Positions 18,932 through 28,468 of a stretch of 64,000 nucleotides of DNA are shown here, in pieces; within the stretch, counting starts at the first letter, position 1, and each line of letters begins with the position of its first letter. Location: contig NZ_JACHCN010000002.1 in the NCBI RefSeq assembly GCF_014205795.1, positions 186,001 to 250,000 of the forward strand, given 5' to 3'. The position numbers were made by a program, and so were the translations under genes. The notes beneath the pieces are model-generated. The model was given only the letters and a program-made list of their open reading frames with translations. It had not been told where the DNA came from and searched no databases. The DNA is from Rhodanobacter sp. MP7CTX1 (GTDB lineage: Bacteria > Pseudomonadota > Gammaproteobacteria > Xanthomonadales > Rhodanobacteraceae).

Positions 18932-21900
18932 GTGGCGGGGATTCCACAACAGGCGTGACTGGCAACTGGGGCGGCGCGACTCCCGAAGACCTGGGCTCGC
19001 TCTTGCGCCAGTAGCCGCCGCGCGTCCACGCATCGAAGCCCCAGCGCAGCCAGCCGATCAACGCGTTGGCCAGCCAAAGCGCCCACGCCAGCATGGCGAG
19101 CTTGTACACCCATAGAGACACACTGAACACGCCACCGCGTGGCAACGCATCAGAGCTCTGATCGGCAAACCAGTGAAGGTTCCAGGCACTGGAGTCGTTG
19201 CCGGCCACATGCATGTCGGGCAGACCCAGCAGACCCTTGGGCACGGCAGCGATCAGCACCGCCAGCGCCAGCAGGGTCAATGCAGCTAGCCCCAGCTGCA
19301 GCAAGTTGAACTTCGTCGTACCCAGCTGTTCCGCTGGTGCGTGCCGTGCACGCAGCCCGAGCAGGATCAGCCAGACCACCACCAGCGCGTACGCGCTCCA
19401 TGCGAACGCGGAAAAGCCGAGCCCAAGCAGCAACCAGTGCTGGAAGCGCAGCGGCGTCGGTGCATAGCGCGCCAGCAGCCACGCGGCCAGCAGCAATACG
19501 ATCAGCTGCGACCAGTACAGCACCGCCGGGCCAACTGTCGGTCCCCATGCCCACAATACCCAGCGATCCTGCGGCAGTTGCAGCGTGAGATCGATGTTCG
19601 CCACAGGCGCGTGCAGCGCGAATCCCGGGGTGACCATGCGTGTGGCGATACCTTTCGGCTCGCGCAGGCGAAGCGCGTAAGTGTGTTCGCCAGGCAACAG
19701 CGGCAGGCCAAGCTTGCCATCGCGCACGGCAAGATTGATCGACTGACCGTCGCGCCTCGCATCCAGCAATTCGCTGCCTTCGGGCAGGCTGATCGCATGC
19801 TCTCCGCCACGGGTACTGCGCGCATGCAGGTTCAGCGTGATTTCGCTGGCTCGTTCGCCGGCCGTGCTGTCCAGCTGTACGCTGTCGAAGGCAAGGCTGT
19901 CGCCCGTCACCGCCACTGGCTGGCTAAAGGCGAGCTGCAGCCTCTCGCCCGGTAATGGCTGGAAGCGCAGGCCGTCATAGCTGGCGCTGGTTGGCACACC
20001 TTTCGCCTCGACGTGCCACATCGGTGCGGTGTGCACCTCCCACACCTCGGCGCGATCACCCAGTGCAGGTGCCAGCAACGACAGTTGCGCCGCGTGATCG
20101 AGGCGACTGGTCCAGCGCACGACATCGCTGTTCGCGTTGAAGGTGACGCTGATGCGGCCATCCTTGACCAGCGCATCGTCGCCGAGCGGATGCTCACCGG
20201 GCAACAGTGGCAGCGTGGTGCTGAAACCACCCTGCTGCGGTGCGATGCGCTCGACCTGGTTTTCCACGACCCAATCGACACCCAGCGCGAGGCTACGGGT
20301 CAACCGCACGTAGGGTGGAAAGCTCTGCACCGCGGGTAGATTGTTGCCGTCGCTGGCCGTACGCACGCGATGCAGCGCGATGCTGTCGCCCAGCAGCCGG
20401 CCATCATCGACGCCATCCAGCGACCAGCCCTGGCCGTTGAACGTCTGGCCGTTGAACGTCTGGCCGTTGAAAGCGATGTACTGCGGGCGCATCACGAAAC
20501 GAAGGTTTGCGCTGTCTGCTGTACCGATGCGGTAGTGCAGGCTCACCCGATGTACACCACGATCCAGCCGCAGCAACAGCTGATCATCGTTACGTGTGAG
20601 CACTACCTTGGCCTGACCATCCACGCTGACATCGGACAGCTGCAGTGCATCGTCCGCCTGCGGCAATGGCAGCGCGATTGGCGCGCCGACATGCGCCTCC
20701 AGTTCCACATCGAGGGCATCGCCTTTCGCCTGCAGCTGAGCTTGCGCCACCTCGGCACACGCCGGGGCACACTTCGGCGCCTCGGTCAGCCGATCGCGCA
20801 ACTGGTTCAGCATTTGCTGGCTCGGCATACTCTGCGCATGCACGCCCATAGGCAAAAATGCCATGGCAAGCATGGCGGCGCCAACAACACCAGCGCCACG
20901 CAATTCGTGCCAGCGGCTACGCCATGGCAACAGCAACGTGGTCAGCAGCTTTGCCAGCAAGGTCGCCAGCAGCGCCACCATCACCACGCGCAGCAACCGC
21001 ACCAGCCATGCAGGCGCGATCACCAGGCGAGTGCTTTGTTCCGACGTCACCGGACCGGACCAGCCGAGACGATAGTTGTTGTCCTCGTCCCAGTGTGGCG
21101 TACCGGCACCGGCCTGGATCAGCGCCCGGTTGTCCTGCTCCGAACTCACCTGCGTGGACGCCGTTATCCTTGAACCCGCCACGACCACACTCTGAAGGCT
21201 CGGCGCTGGGGCCGCCACAGCATTGGCGCTCATTTCTTCGACAGCCGGTGCTGGCGGCGGCGGGGGTTGCTGTGCGGTAGCCAGCATGCGTTGCTTCATC
21301 GCGTACGCAGAGCGCTCGTCCTGAACCGCGGGCGCAGCGAAATTTGCCGATACCATTCGGCTCTGACCGACACCCTCCAACTGCGGATGCAGCGCGGACT
21401 GCAGCTGCGCCGCTGCGAATGGCAACGTCCACAGCAACGCCAGCGCGAAGGTGGCCACCGCGCCGATGCGTGCGGTCGAGCGCAGACGTCCTTCCGGCAA
21501 CGCACGCAGCAACAGCGTCAACGCGAGCACGACAGCCAGCGTCCATAGCGGCGCGGCGCTTTCGTGCTGTGCCAGGGTGAGATAGCCAGCCGTCAACAGT
21601 GCCCAAGGCCAACCGAGCAAACGCCCGGCCAGCAGCGCAATCAACGCTACGACGAACAGGTCGAGCAGGCTCCACTGCGCCACCCACGAGTCGGGCGAAC
21701 GATCCGCGCCGCTCGCCCCAAGCAGACGATAGCCGTACGGCAGGTGCAGGGTGGCGTCGATGTCTTCCAGTGGCAGTCGCCATCCCGAGCTCGGGATCGC
21801 GTCGCCATGCGCGGGCAGGCGCAGGCCGGCGTCGAGGCTAAGTCGCCGTTGGGTCAACCGCAGCTCGACGCCACTGAGTCCGTCCGCACCTTTGGTGACC

Positions 21901-23078
21901 AGCAACGGATCGTCATTCTGTGCGGCGCGTTGCAGCTGCCACGGCGCGTCTACATCCAGCCGCTGATGATGGCGAAGCTCACCACTGAGATGATCGGCAA
22001 CACTCAACCCACCACCATCGAAATCCAGCCACAGCTGGCGTTGCAGATGCAACTGATCGTCCTGGCCGCCCTCATCGCCACGGTTGCCCTGCTCGACCGC
22101 CAAGCCCGAGACATCGTCCAGTGCGTACGCAGGAAGCTCGGCCCAGTCGTCCGGCACGCCCGCCTGCGCTGCATCCGTCGCATGACCTTCCACTCGCGTG
22201 CTGCGCAACGCGGTGTCATCGGCATAACTCCAGATTTCCTGCCGTGGCCAGGGCGTCAACGGCAGCTTCAGCGCAACCTTGCTCAATGGGGCGATGCCGC
22301 GCGCGACGAGCAACAGCGTCCATTGCCCCGGTCGCAGCTGCACACGCAGATGGCCATCGTTCTCCAGCCGTGCCGGCAGATCACCGGACAAGGCGGTGGC
22401 GACAAAGCCGGACGGCAGCACCGGGCCAAGCAGTTGTTCGCGCGCACTACCGGTGACGTTGAACTGCAACTGCGTCTGCAGCGTGGCCGGAAGACCATCC
22501 TGCAGGCGACGATATACACGCAGCGACAACGCATCGGCAGCGCGCTGCGCGGCGGCCGCTTCGCCGAGGGTCAGTTGATCACCGTTGCGTTCGACGCGTG
22601 TGACGGCGGCGCCATCGACGCTCAGGGTGACCAGCCCGATCATCGCCGGCACGCGCAGTCGCGCCGGTCGCGATGCCCAGGGTAAATTTCCGCGCAATTG
22701 ATAGTCGCCCGGGGCCAGCCACAGCTTCGGTTGATCGTCGCGCAGCAAGACGGTGGCTGGCTGATTGTTGACGCTGACCTGTTGCGGCCAGTTCTTTTCA
22801 TCGCCCGGCAAGGCTACCCAGCTCGATGCGTCGACATGCACATCCAGGCCAAAACGAGCACCATCCTTGTCGACGTCGAGGGTCAGGCGACCGGGCCATG
22901 CACACCGGTAGCTGCGGGCATCCGGACTCTGGTTGGCGAGGAACGGGCAATCGTGTTCCGGCACGTCATGCAGCACCCAGCCCTGCCAGTCACGCAATGG
23001 AGGGGGTACATCCTGTGCTGGCAAGGGCGCGGCAAACAGCAGACACAGACCCAGCAATCCCATCGAGCGACGAAGCAT
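18924..23078 (-). CDS. very large exported multi-span membrane protein of unknown function, 1384 residues
   Basis: I do not recognise this family by name. The ATG at 23078 follows AGGGAGAA and starts a clear signal peptide ([22 protein letters not shown]). Residues 25-465 are a beta-rich soluble region. Three membrane helices lie near 470-560, then a proline-rich linker (PPPPPAP at 605-611) and the segment [11 protein letters not shown] (631-641). That segment resembles the plug start of TonB-dependent receptors. Helices near 690-717 and 728-748 follow; the latter ends GVHAQS like a second signal sequence. A second beta-rich region (750-1180) and about four C-terminal helices complete it. An in-frame tandem repeat encodes NGQTF units near 871-883. 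It overlaps prmC by 8 bases. Confidence 0.85.
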   Translation of the reverse strand: MLRRSMGLLGLCLLFAAPLPAQDVPPPLRDWQGWVLHDVPEHDCPFLANQSPDARSYRCAWPGRLTLDVDKDGARFGLDVHVDASSWVALPGDEKNWPQQVSVNNQPATVLLRDDQPKLWLAPGDYQLRGNLPWASRPARLRVPAMIGLVTLSVDGAAVTRVERNGDQLTLGEAAAAQRAADALSLRVYRRLQDGLPATLQTQLQFNVTGSAREQLLGPVLPSGFVATALSGDLPARLENDGHLRVQLRPGQWTLLLVARGIAPLSKVALKLPLTPWPRQEIWSYADDTALRSTRVEGHATDAAQAGVPDDWAELPAYALDDVSGLAVEQGNRGDEGGQDDQLHLQRQLWLDFDGGGLSVADHLSGELRHHQRLDVDAPWQLQRAAQNDDPLLVTKGADGLSGVELRLTQRRLSLDAGLRLPAHGDAIPSSGWRLPLEDIDATLHLPYGYRLLGASGADRSPDSWVAQWSLLDLFVVALIALLAGRLLGWPWALLTAGYLTLAQHESAAPLWTLAVVLALTLLLRALPEGRLRSTARIGAVATFALALLWTLPFAAAQLQSALHPQLEGVGQSRMVSANFAAPAVQDERSAYAMKQRMLATAQQPPPPPAPAVEEMSANAVAAPAPSLQSVVVAGSRITASTQVSSEQDNRALIQAGAGTPHWDEDNNYRLGWSGPVTSEQSTRLVIAPAWLVRLLRVVMVALLATLLAKLLTTLLLPWRSRWHELRGAGVVGAAMLAMAFLPMGVHAQSMPSQQMLNQLRDRLTEAPKCAPACAEVAQAQLQAKGDALDVELEAHVGAPIALPLPQADDALQLSDVSVDGQAKVVLTRNDDQLLLRLDRGVHRVSLHYRIGTADSANLRFVMRPQYIAFNGQTFNGQTFNGQGWSLDGVDDGRLLGDSIALHRVRTASDGNNLPAVQSFPPYVRLTRSLALGVDWVVENQVERIAPQQGGFSTTLPLLPGEHPLGDDALVKDGRISVTFNANSDVVRWTSRLDHAAQLSLLAPALGDRAEVWEVHTAPMWHVEAKGVPTSASYDGLRFQPLPGERLQLAFSQPVAVTGDSLAFDSVQLDSTAGERASEITLNLHARSTRGGEHAISLPEGSELLDARRDGQSINLAVRDGKLGLPLLPGEHTYALRLREPKGIATRMVTPGFALHAPVANIDLTLQLPQDRWVLWAWGPTVGPAVLYWSQLIVLLLAAWLLARYAPTPLRFQHWLLLGLGFSAFAWSAYALVVVWLILLGLRARHAPAEQLGTTKFNLLQLGLAALTLLALAVLIAAVPKGLLGLPDMHVAGNDSSAWNLHWFADQSSDALPRGGVFSVSLWVYKLAMLAWALWLANALIGWLRWGFDAWTRGGYWRKSEPRSSGVAPPQLPVTPVVESPPHD
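20431..20471. repeat. 15-bp tandem repeat inside the 1384-codon gene
   Basis: TGGCCGTTGAACGTC occurs twice head to tail and is followed by an 11-base partial copy. On the minus strand it encodes repeated N-G-Q-T-F. Because the unit is 15 bp, copy-number changes would keep the frame. Confidence 0.9.
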
Positions 23079-23209
23079 GCATTTCTCCCTGTGTGCCCGT
23101 GCGGCCGGCACAGTGTAAGTGGAACACGGCAGGCATACAGCCGGGTCTGCATCCTGCCTCGGGCGCGTAACGTATCTACGTAAGGCAAGACCCTCCCACA
23201 GGAATACAC

Positions 23210-24145
23210 ATGCCCTCCGACCGCGATCGCTCATCTCCCCTTCCGTTACGTCGCAGCTTTATCGCATCGATCATGCTGCTGCTCGGCAGCGGCTTGCTTA
23301 CGGGGTGCCAGACTGTGCTGTTTGGCGGTCTCAACGCCAGTACCGGCAAGACCCATGTGCTGGTGCAGCGCGATGTGGTGTTCGACCCCGGGCACCACTT
23401 GGCGCTGGACGTTTATCGCCTGCCCGGCACGGAGCACGCGCCGGTGGTGGTTTTTTTCTACGGCGGCAGCTGGAAATCCGGCAAGCGGCAGTGGTATCGC
23501 TGGGTCGGCGAGGCATTGGCGCAACGCGGGATGGTGGTGGTGATTCCCGACTATCGACTCTGGCCCCAGGTGCGGCTTGACGGCTTCATGCAGGATGCCG
23601 CGCATGCCGTGGCATGGACACAGGCGCATGCTGGCGAGTACGGCGGCAACAGTGCGCAGTTGTTCGTGATGGGACATTCGGCGGGCGCACATATCGGCGC
23701 ACTGCTTGCCACGGATGCGCATTGGCTGGACGCCGTCGGCATGCAGCCGCGTGATTTATCCGGCTTCATCGGCCTGGCCGGCCCGTATGATTTTCTGCCG
23801 CTGAAGGATCCCGATTTCATTGATATGTTCGGCAGTACACACGAGGCGCAGCTACGCTCGCAGCCCGTGCAATATGTCAACGGCGACGAACCGCCGATGC
23901 TGCTGATGCAGGGAACCACCGACAAGATCGTGTGGCCCCGCAATGCGCAGTCGCTGGCAGACCAACTTCAGCGCAAAGGCGAGCCAGTCGAACTGAAGCT
24001 GTATCCGGATATCGGCCACATGGCGATCCTGTTCGCGATGTCACGGCCATTTCAAGCCAAGGCGCCGGTGCTGGAAGACACCGTCAGTTTCATCCAGGCG
24101 CAGGTGGCGCAGCACCAGCACGCGGCCACCGCGAGCACACCATAG
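23210..24145 (+). CDS. alpha/beta hydrolase, lipoprotein esterase-like
   Basis: The 311-residue product begins with a lipoprotein signal (lipobox LLTGC, C33) and then an esterase fold. FFYGGSW (82-88) is the oxyanion-hole segment, a variant of HGGGW. GHSAG places the nucleophile at S157. GTTDKIVWP and YPDIGHM supply the likely acid and histidine. This matches the BD-FAE/carboxylesterase group of hydrolases acting on short esters, anchored to a membrane facing the periplasm. The ATG at 23210 overlaps nothing and diverges from the giant membrane protein gene. A strong hairpin terminator follows the stop codon immediately. Confidence 0.85.
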   Translation: MPSDRDRSSPLPLRRSFIASIMLLLGSGLLTGCQTVLFGGLNASTGKTHVLVQRDVVFDPGHHLALDVYRLPGTEHAPVVVFFYGGSWKSGKRQWYRWVGEALAQRGMVVVIPDYRLWPQVRLDGFMQDAAHAVAWTQAHAGEYGGNSAQLFVMGHSAGAHIGALLATDAHWLDAVGMQPRDLSGFIGLAGPYDFLPLKDPDFIDMFGSTHEAQLRSQPVQYVNGDEPPMLLMQGTTDKIVWPRNAQSLADQLQRKGEPVELKLYPDIGHMAILFAMSRPFQAKAPVLEDTVSFIQAQVAQHQHAATASTP

Positions 24146-24175
24146 AAAACGCCGGGCGTTGCCGCCCGGCGTTTT
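24146..24175. terminator. bidirectional terminator between the esterase and M1 peptidase genes
   Basis: A perfect 13-bp stem (AAAACGCCGGGCG at 24146-24158 with its complement at 24163-24175) has a TTGC loop, with A-runs and T-runs on both sides. It lies between two convergent genes and can serve both. Confidence 0.88.
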
Positions 24176-24230
24176 GTGTTGCACAACTCTGGCCGATGCT
24201 GCCAGCAGCGTCAGCTGGTTCAGAGATCCG

Positions 24231-26918
24231 TCAGTGGGCCGCGTCGATCGCTGCCGGATCCTGCTTCGCCTTCAGCGCGCTGCACAGCTGGATCGATTCG
24301 CTGGTCTGTGCCAGGCCGCGGTCGACCCCATCGGCGTCCTTCATGCGTGACTTGAAGAATGCCTGCAGGCGATCGTGTTCCGACTGCGAGCAGCCACCGC
24401 CCGCTGCAAGTCGCGGCAAATAGCCACCAGCGAAGCTGCCGGTGCGCGCCAGCACCTGCGGATAGTGCGCGGTGAACCATTGCCACATCGCATCGCGACC
24501 GGCTTCGGTGTCCCGATCGCCCATCAACAACATGGCCATTTCGCCCACCTTGACCTGCTTGTCGAGCGCGAAGTTGCGCACCTGCTCCGCCGCCGCTGGA
24601 TCGCTCACGTTGGCCAGGCCTGCGAGGATGCTGTTGCGCAGCGCTGCGTCGCTGGTCTTGGGCAGTTCGGCGATCAATGTATCGACCACCGGCTTGCCTT
24701 GCTCCTGTACGGCCACACCCAGTGCATCGCCGAGCAGATCCGGATCGCCGGCGGTCAGATCCAGACGGCCATCCGGTTTGGGCTTGAGCGCTGCTTCACC
24801 CTGCTTGAGCAAGGCCGCACGCACTTCGGGCAATTTGAAATCGAACGCCAGTGCACCGGCCAGGGTGGTGCGCAACAGCGCCGCGTCCTCAGCTTCGCCG
24901 GTCTTGCGCTGGTAGCCGAACTGCTCGAGGCGCGGCAGATAAGCCTGCTTCACCCATGCCGCCAGGCGTGCGCGCTGGGCGTCGGTGGTGGCTACGTGGT
25001 GATAGATCCATGCCACCTGACTGAGCGGCGCGCTAGCCACTTCACGGATCTTCGAGTCGGTCAGTGGCTGCAGTCCGGCCAGGACGTCACCGGCGTCCAG
25101 ATCACCGTGGCGGAAACTCGCGTTGACCGCATCGGCGTAAGCCAGTTGCTCGGTATCGCTGAGCTTGCCGACCTGCTTGATCAGGCCACCCAGTTCGCTC
25201 TTGCCCAGGCTGAAACGGTAATAACCGCTGGCACCCGCGTTCGGCATGATCCAGGTCGGGTTGCTGGCCCCCGCAAGCACGATCGAGCCGGTCGCCTTGT
25301 CGAGCATCTCGCAACTGACTTTGCTGCCGTCTGCCGTGCCATAGCGCACGCATACCGGGATGCCCCAAAAGCGCGAGCTGTCGCCGGCGCTGCCAATCGG
25401 CAGGTAGCGACTCTGGCTCAGGTTCAGCACGGTCTTGCCGTTGTTCTGCTCGAGCGTGGTCTTTACGAACGGCACGCCGGTTTGATTGAGGAAGCTGTCG
25501 AACGCGTGCTTGAACGCATCGCCCTTGCCCGCAGCAGTAGCGATCGCCGACACAAGATCATCGGCATCGGCATTGCCAAACTTGTGCTTCTGGATATACG
25601 CCTGCATGCCCTTCTGGAAGGTCTTCTCGCCGACGTAGTTCTCGAACATGCCGAGCACGCTGGCACCCTTCTGGTAAGTGATGCCATCGAACGCCGTTTC
25701 GATGTCGCCATTGCCGGTGATCGGCTGGCGGATCATGCGCGCGCTGACCAGGCTGTCATTGCTCATGGCGCCCTGCGCACCAAGCACCCGATCAAGATCC
25801 GCGCGGTATTCCGGATGCACCTGCATCGTCACCTTCTGCTGCATCCAGGTGGCGAACGCCTCGTTGAGCCAGATATCGTTCCACCATGCCATCGTCACCG
25901 TGTCGCCGGTCCACTGGTGCGCCAGCTCGTGCGCGGTCACGTTGAACGAGCCCTGCACGTTGCGCGCCGGCGAATCCTTGTCGAGCAGCAGCAGCCAGTC
26001 GCGGAACGTCACCAGACCAGCGTTCTCCATCGCGCCGGCGGCAAAATCCGGCGCGGCGAGCACGTCGAGCTTGTCCCACGGATAACCGAAGCCGTAGTAG
26101 TTCTCCAGCGCGTGGATGATGCTCGGCGTTTCGCTGAGCACATGCTGCATGCGATGCGCCTCTCCCGCGGAAGCGATCCCGCGCAATGGCAGCGGCGTGG
26201 CGCGATACGCATCGGGCGAGATATCCGGACCCTGCGCGATATCCCACGGACCGACACCAAAGGCGACCAGATACGTCGGCAGCGGCAGCGTCTGCGCAAA
26301 CTGCAGCGTCTTCCAGCCGTCGCCGGCGGCGGTCTCCTTGACCTGCTTGGTATTCGCCACGGCCGTATCGGCCGCGGGTATCGTCAGGCTGATGTCAAAC
26401 GGGGTCTTGAAGCCCGGCTCGTCGAAGCTGGGAAACGCGAAGCGTGCGCTGATTGGTTCCATCTGCGTCATCGCGTACGGCTGGCCCTTCGCGCTGACCT
26501 TGTACAGGCCCTGCAGCTGCGCGTTGAGTGGCGCGGTGTACTCGAACGTCAGCGTCAGCTGCTGCGGCTGCAGGGTGCTGCCGAAATCGACCCGCGCCAC
26601 ACCGGCCTTCGGGTCCACGGCCACGTACTTGCCGTCGTGTGCCTTGCCGGCGGCATCCGTGATGCTCACCTTCGACACCTTCAGCTCGTTCCCGTCCAGC
26701 CACAGGTGATCGGAGGCCTGGGTCAACTTGACCTTGATCGTGGTGGTGCCGGAAAAATCCTGCTGCGCCGGATCGACCTTGAACGCGAGCTGGTAGGACT
26801 GCGGCACCGCCCAACCCGGCAGCCGACCTTGTGGCGCCTGATCGGCGGTGGCGGCAAACGCAGCGCCGCAACAGGCGGCCAATGCAGTGAGAACGAGCGG
26901 GCGAACGAGACGATGCAT
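24231..26918 (-). CDS. M1 family zinc aminopeptidase, exported
   Basis: The product is a gluzincin aminopeptidase that removes N-terminal residues from peptides, here with a signal peptide (MHRLVRPLVL to AAFAA), so it is likely periplasmic or secreted. From the ATG at 26918 it is 895 residues. The exopeptidase motif GAMEN is at 295-299. The zinc site is H330-ELAH-H334 with the third ligand E353 in WLNEAFATW. The N-terminal beta-domain (about 35-230) and an ERAP1-like helical C-terminal domain follow the ePepN/puromycin-sensitive layout. The ATG at 26918 is preceded by AGGTAGG; the 11 codons upstream in frame are less likely coding. Confidence 0.93.
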   Translation of the reverse strand: MHRLVRPLVLTALAACCGAAFAATADQAPQGRLPGWAVPQSYQLAFKVDPAQQDFSGTTTIKVKLTQASDHLWLDGNELKVSKVSITDAAGKAHDGKYVAVDPKAGVARVDFGSTLQPQQLTLTFEYTAPLNAQLQGLYKVSAKGQPYAMTQMEPISARFAFPSFDEPGFKTPFDISLTIPAADTAVANTKQVKETAAGDGWKTLQFAQTLPLPTYLVAFGVGPWDIAQGPDISPDAYRATPLPLRGIASAGEAHRMQHVLSETPSIIHALENYYGFGYPWDKLDVLAAPDFAAGAMENAGLVTFRDWLLLLDKDSPARNVQGSFNVTAHELAHQWTGDTVTMAWWNDIWLNEAFATWMQQKVTMQVHPEYRADLDRVLGAQGAMSNDSLVSARMIRQPITGNGDIETAFDGITYQKGASVLGMFENYVGEKTFQKGMQAYIQKHKFGNADADDLVSAIATAAGKGDAFKHAFDSFLNQTGVPFVKTTLEQNNGKTVLNLSQSRYLPIGSAGDSSRFWGIPVCVRYGTADGSKVSCEMLDKATGSIVLAGASNPTWIMPNAGASGYYRFSLGKSELGGLIKQVGKLSDTEQLAYADAVNASFRHGDLDAGDVLAGLQPLTDSKIREVASAPLSQVAWIYHHVATTDAQRARLAAWVKQAYLPRLEQFGYQRKTGEAEDAALLRTTLAGALAFDFKLPEVRAALLKQGEAALKPKPDGRLDLTAGDPDLLGDALGVAVQEQGKPVVDTLIAELPKTSDAALRNSILAGLANVSDPAAAEQVRNFALDKQVKVGEMAMLLMGDRDTEAGRDAMWQWFTAHYPQVLARTGSFAGGYLPRLAAGGGCSQSEHDRLQAFFKSRMKDADGVDRGLAQTSESIQLCSALKAKQDPAAIDAAH

Positions 26919-27014
26919 GCGGAGCCTACCTGGCTGAAGACAAACCTCCACGCTAGGTCAGCGCGATTTTTTGCCCCAGTGCCAGAAGGCATGCCATTTC
27001 ACGCTGCTATGCAC

Positions 27015-27046
27015 AAAAAAAAACCCGGCCATTGCTGGCCGGGTTT
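27015..27046 (-). terminator. terminator downstream of ahpD
   Basis: AAACCCGGCC (27021-27030) pairs with GGCCGGGTTT (27037-27046), preceded on the plus strand by A9. Read on the minus strand this is a hairpin followed by a long U-run, 28 bases after the ahpD stop. Confidence 0.92.
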
Positions 27047-27073
27047 CATGTTGCGAAGCGGGCGCGGGTGAAC

Positions 27074-27613
27074 TCAGCCAGCCACGTCGGCCTGCTCAAG
27101 CGCCACCGCCACCGCATGGATCACCGCAGCGATGCGGGCAGCGCTCTGAATTGGCTGTGCCGACAGGCCGTGCTTGCGCAGAGTCTTCTCATGCGACTCC
27201 AGGCACATGCCACAACCATTGACCGCAGATACCGCCAGCGAGGCGAGTTCAAAGTCGACCTTGTCGCCACCGGGATTCGCCATGGCATTCATGCGCAGAT
27301 TCGCGCGCAGCGTGCCGTACTCTGGGTCACCGACCAGGTGCACGAAACGGTAGTAGATGTTGTTCATGCCCATGATCGCAGCAGCGACGCGAGCGCCATT
27401 CAACTCTTCGGCGCTGGCATGCTTGGCGGCTTCTTCGTTGATGGCCGCGGTCAGCGGCTTGTAGCGCGAGGCGACCGCCGAAGCGAGTGCGATCACGGCG
27501 ATCTGTTTCTGGGTAAGGCCCGGCGCACCACCTTCGGTCAGCACGGACTCCAGGTTCAGACGCAGGTCCTTGGCGTAGTCGGGCAACTGGCTTTTCAGAT
27601 CAGCAAGACTCAT
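27074..27613 (-). CDS. ahpD: alkyl hydroperoxidase AhpD
   Basis: AhpD is a CxxC peroxidase/reductase that, in mycobacteria, recycles oxidised AhpC using lipoamide and dihydrolipoyl dehydrogenase components. The product is 179 residues from the ATG at 27613, which has GAGG 6 bases upstream. The active site reads [21 protein letters not shown], giving C134, C137 and H141 in the canonical E-x(11)-CxxC-x3-H pattern. It follows ahpC on the same strand, but an intrinsic terminator lies between the two, so its expression probably depends on read-through. No ahpF is present in the window, which supports the AhpC-AhpD pairing. Confidence 0.93.
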   Translation of the reverse strand: MSLADLKSQLPDYAKDLRLNLESVLTEGGAPGLTQKQIAVIALASAVASRYKPLTAAINEEAAKHASAEELNGARVAAAIMGMNNIYYRFVHLVGDPEYGTLRANLRMNAMANPGGDKVDFELASLAVSAVNGCGMCLESHEKTLRKHGLSAQPIQSAARIAAVIHAVAVALEQADVAG

Positions 27614-27636
27614 GGGGAACCTCAAAAAATTCGGGC

Positions 27637-27672
27637 AAAAAAAACCGGCGGCGAAGCGAACCTCGCCGCCGG
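27637..27672 (-). terminator. intrinsic terminator or attenuator between ahpC and ahpD
   Basis: CCGGCGGCGA (27645-27654) pairs with TCGCCGCCGG (27663-27672), with eight A residues at 27637-27644. Read on the minus strand it is a 10-bp stem followed by a U-run, only 24 bases before the ahpD start codon. Confidence 0.85.
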
Positions 27673-27679
27673 TGGGGTA

Positions 27680-27726
27680 ACCCGCGCGTCAGCGGGGAGA
27701 GAGGGAGGGACTCCTGACGCGCGGGT
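27680..27726. repeat. 13-bp inverted repeat in the ahpC-ahpD gap
   Basis: ACCCGCGCGTCAG (27680-27692) and CTGACGCGCGGGT (27714-27726) are perfect inverse copies around a purine-rich 21-base loop. It lies just upstream of the terminator in the transcript and could stabilise the ahpC mRNA end or compete with it. Confidence 0.6.
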
Positions 27727-27777
27727 CTTGCAAGTGAAACGCTGGATTGAAGCCGCCCGGATTAAGGCGGCCCAGAC

Positions 27778-28317
27778 TCAGGCGACCTTGAGGGTCTCTT
27801 CGCCCTGGCTCCAGTTGCACGGGCACAGCTCGTCGGTCTGCAGTGCGTCCAGCACGCGCAGCACTTCGGCCGGATTACGACCCACCGAACCGTCGGTGAC
27901 GTAGACGAAGCGGATGACGCCTTCCGGATCAACCAGGAACGTCGCACGCTGCGCCACGCCATCTTCAGTCAGGATGCCCAGCGCGTTGCTGAGGTCCTTC
28001 TTGATGTCGGCCAGCATCGGGAACTTGAGGTCACGCAGATCCTTGTGATCTTTGCGCCAGGCAAGGTGCACGAACTCGGAATCGGTGCTGGCGGTCAGCA
28101 CCTGGCAGTCGCGATCGGCGAACTGCTCGTTGACGTCGCTGAAGCCCTTGATCTCGGTCGGGCAGACGAACGTGAAGTCCTTCGGGTAGAAGAACACGCA
28201 CAGCCACTTGCCCTTGTACGTATCGTTGGTGATCGGGAAGAACGCCTTGTCCAGGCTCTCGATCGAGACAACGGAGGTGAGATTGAAGTGCGGGAACTTA
28301 TCGCCAATGGTCAGCAT
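27778..28317 (-). CDS. ahpC: peroxiredoxin AhpC (AhpD-linked type)
   Basis: This two-cysteine peroxiredoxin reduces hydrogen peroxide, organic peroxides and peroxynitrite. The 179-residue product has the peroxidatic cysteine in FTFVCPTE (C52) and the C-terminal motif CPCNW (C165, C167). Two such cysteines are known from mycobacterial-type AhpC, which is reduced by AhpD rather than AhpF. The divergent oxyR gene and the OxyR-like site next to its promoter point to peroxide induction. The ATG at 28317 is the first residue of the conserved MLTIGDKFPHF start. Confidence 0.96.
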   Translation of the reverse strand: MLTIGDKFPHFNLTSVVSIESLDKAFFPITNDTYKGKWLCVFFYPKDFTFVCPTEIKGFSDVNEQFADRDCQVLTASTDSEFVHLAWRKDHKDLRDLKFPMLADIKKDLSNALGILTEDGVAQRATFLVDPEGVIRFVYVTDGSVGRNPAEVLRVLDALQTDELCPCNWSQGEETLKVA

Positions 28318-28383
28318 GGAGTAGGCCTTCAGTTAGTGGAGCGAGGGTTGAGAGACGCCTTGCATCAGGTGTCTTGGCGAAGA

Positions 28384-28411
28384 AGATAACGTCTGCACTT
28401 GCATTGTTCAA
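28384..28411 (-). promoter_or_regulatory. predicted ahpC promoter
   Basis: On the minus strand TTGAAC (28411-28406) and TTATCT (28389-28384) are separated by 16 bases. The -35 element abuts the OxyR-like operator, the arrangement expected for OxyR contact with RNA polymerase. The -10 is a moderate match. Confidence 0.6.
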
Positions 28412-28448
28412 ATTGATTGTTACCATCGTGTTCATAGTCATTGCCTAT
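28412..28448. promoter_or_regulatory. OxyR operator between ahpC and oxyR
   Basis: Two 15-base half sites, ATTGATTGTTACCAT (28412-28426) and ATAGTCATTGCCTAT (28434-28448), are separated by 7 bases. This fits the ATAGnTnnnAnCTAT-N7-ATAGnTnnnAnCTAT layout, and the second half has intact ATAG and CTAT ends. It ends 20 bases before the oxyR start, so autoregulation is also expected. Confidence 0.8.
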
Positions 28449-28468
28449 GGCTTGCCTGAGGTCAACCC

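Noticed and set aside
20431..20471. Short tandem repeat as a possible CRISPR
   Set aside because: Units are contiguous without spacers and in frame inside a coding gene.
24375..27071. 898-codon open frame on the plus strand opposite the M1 peptidase gene
   Set aside because: It is the antisense shadow of a gene with clear GAMEN and HExxH motifs; high GC leaves long open antisense frames.
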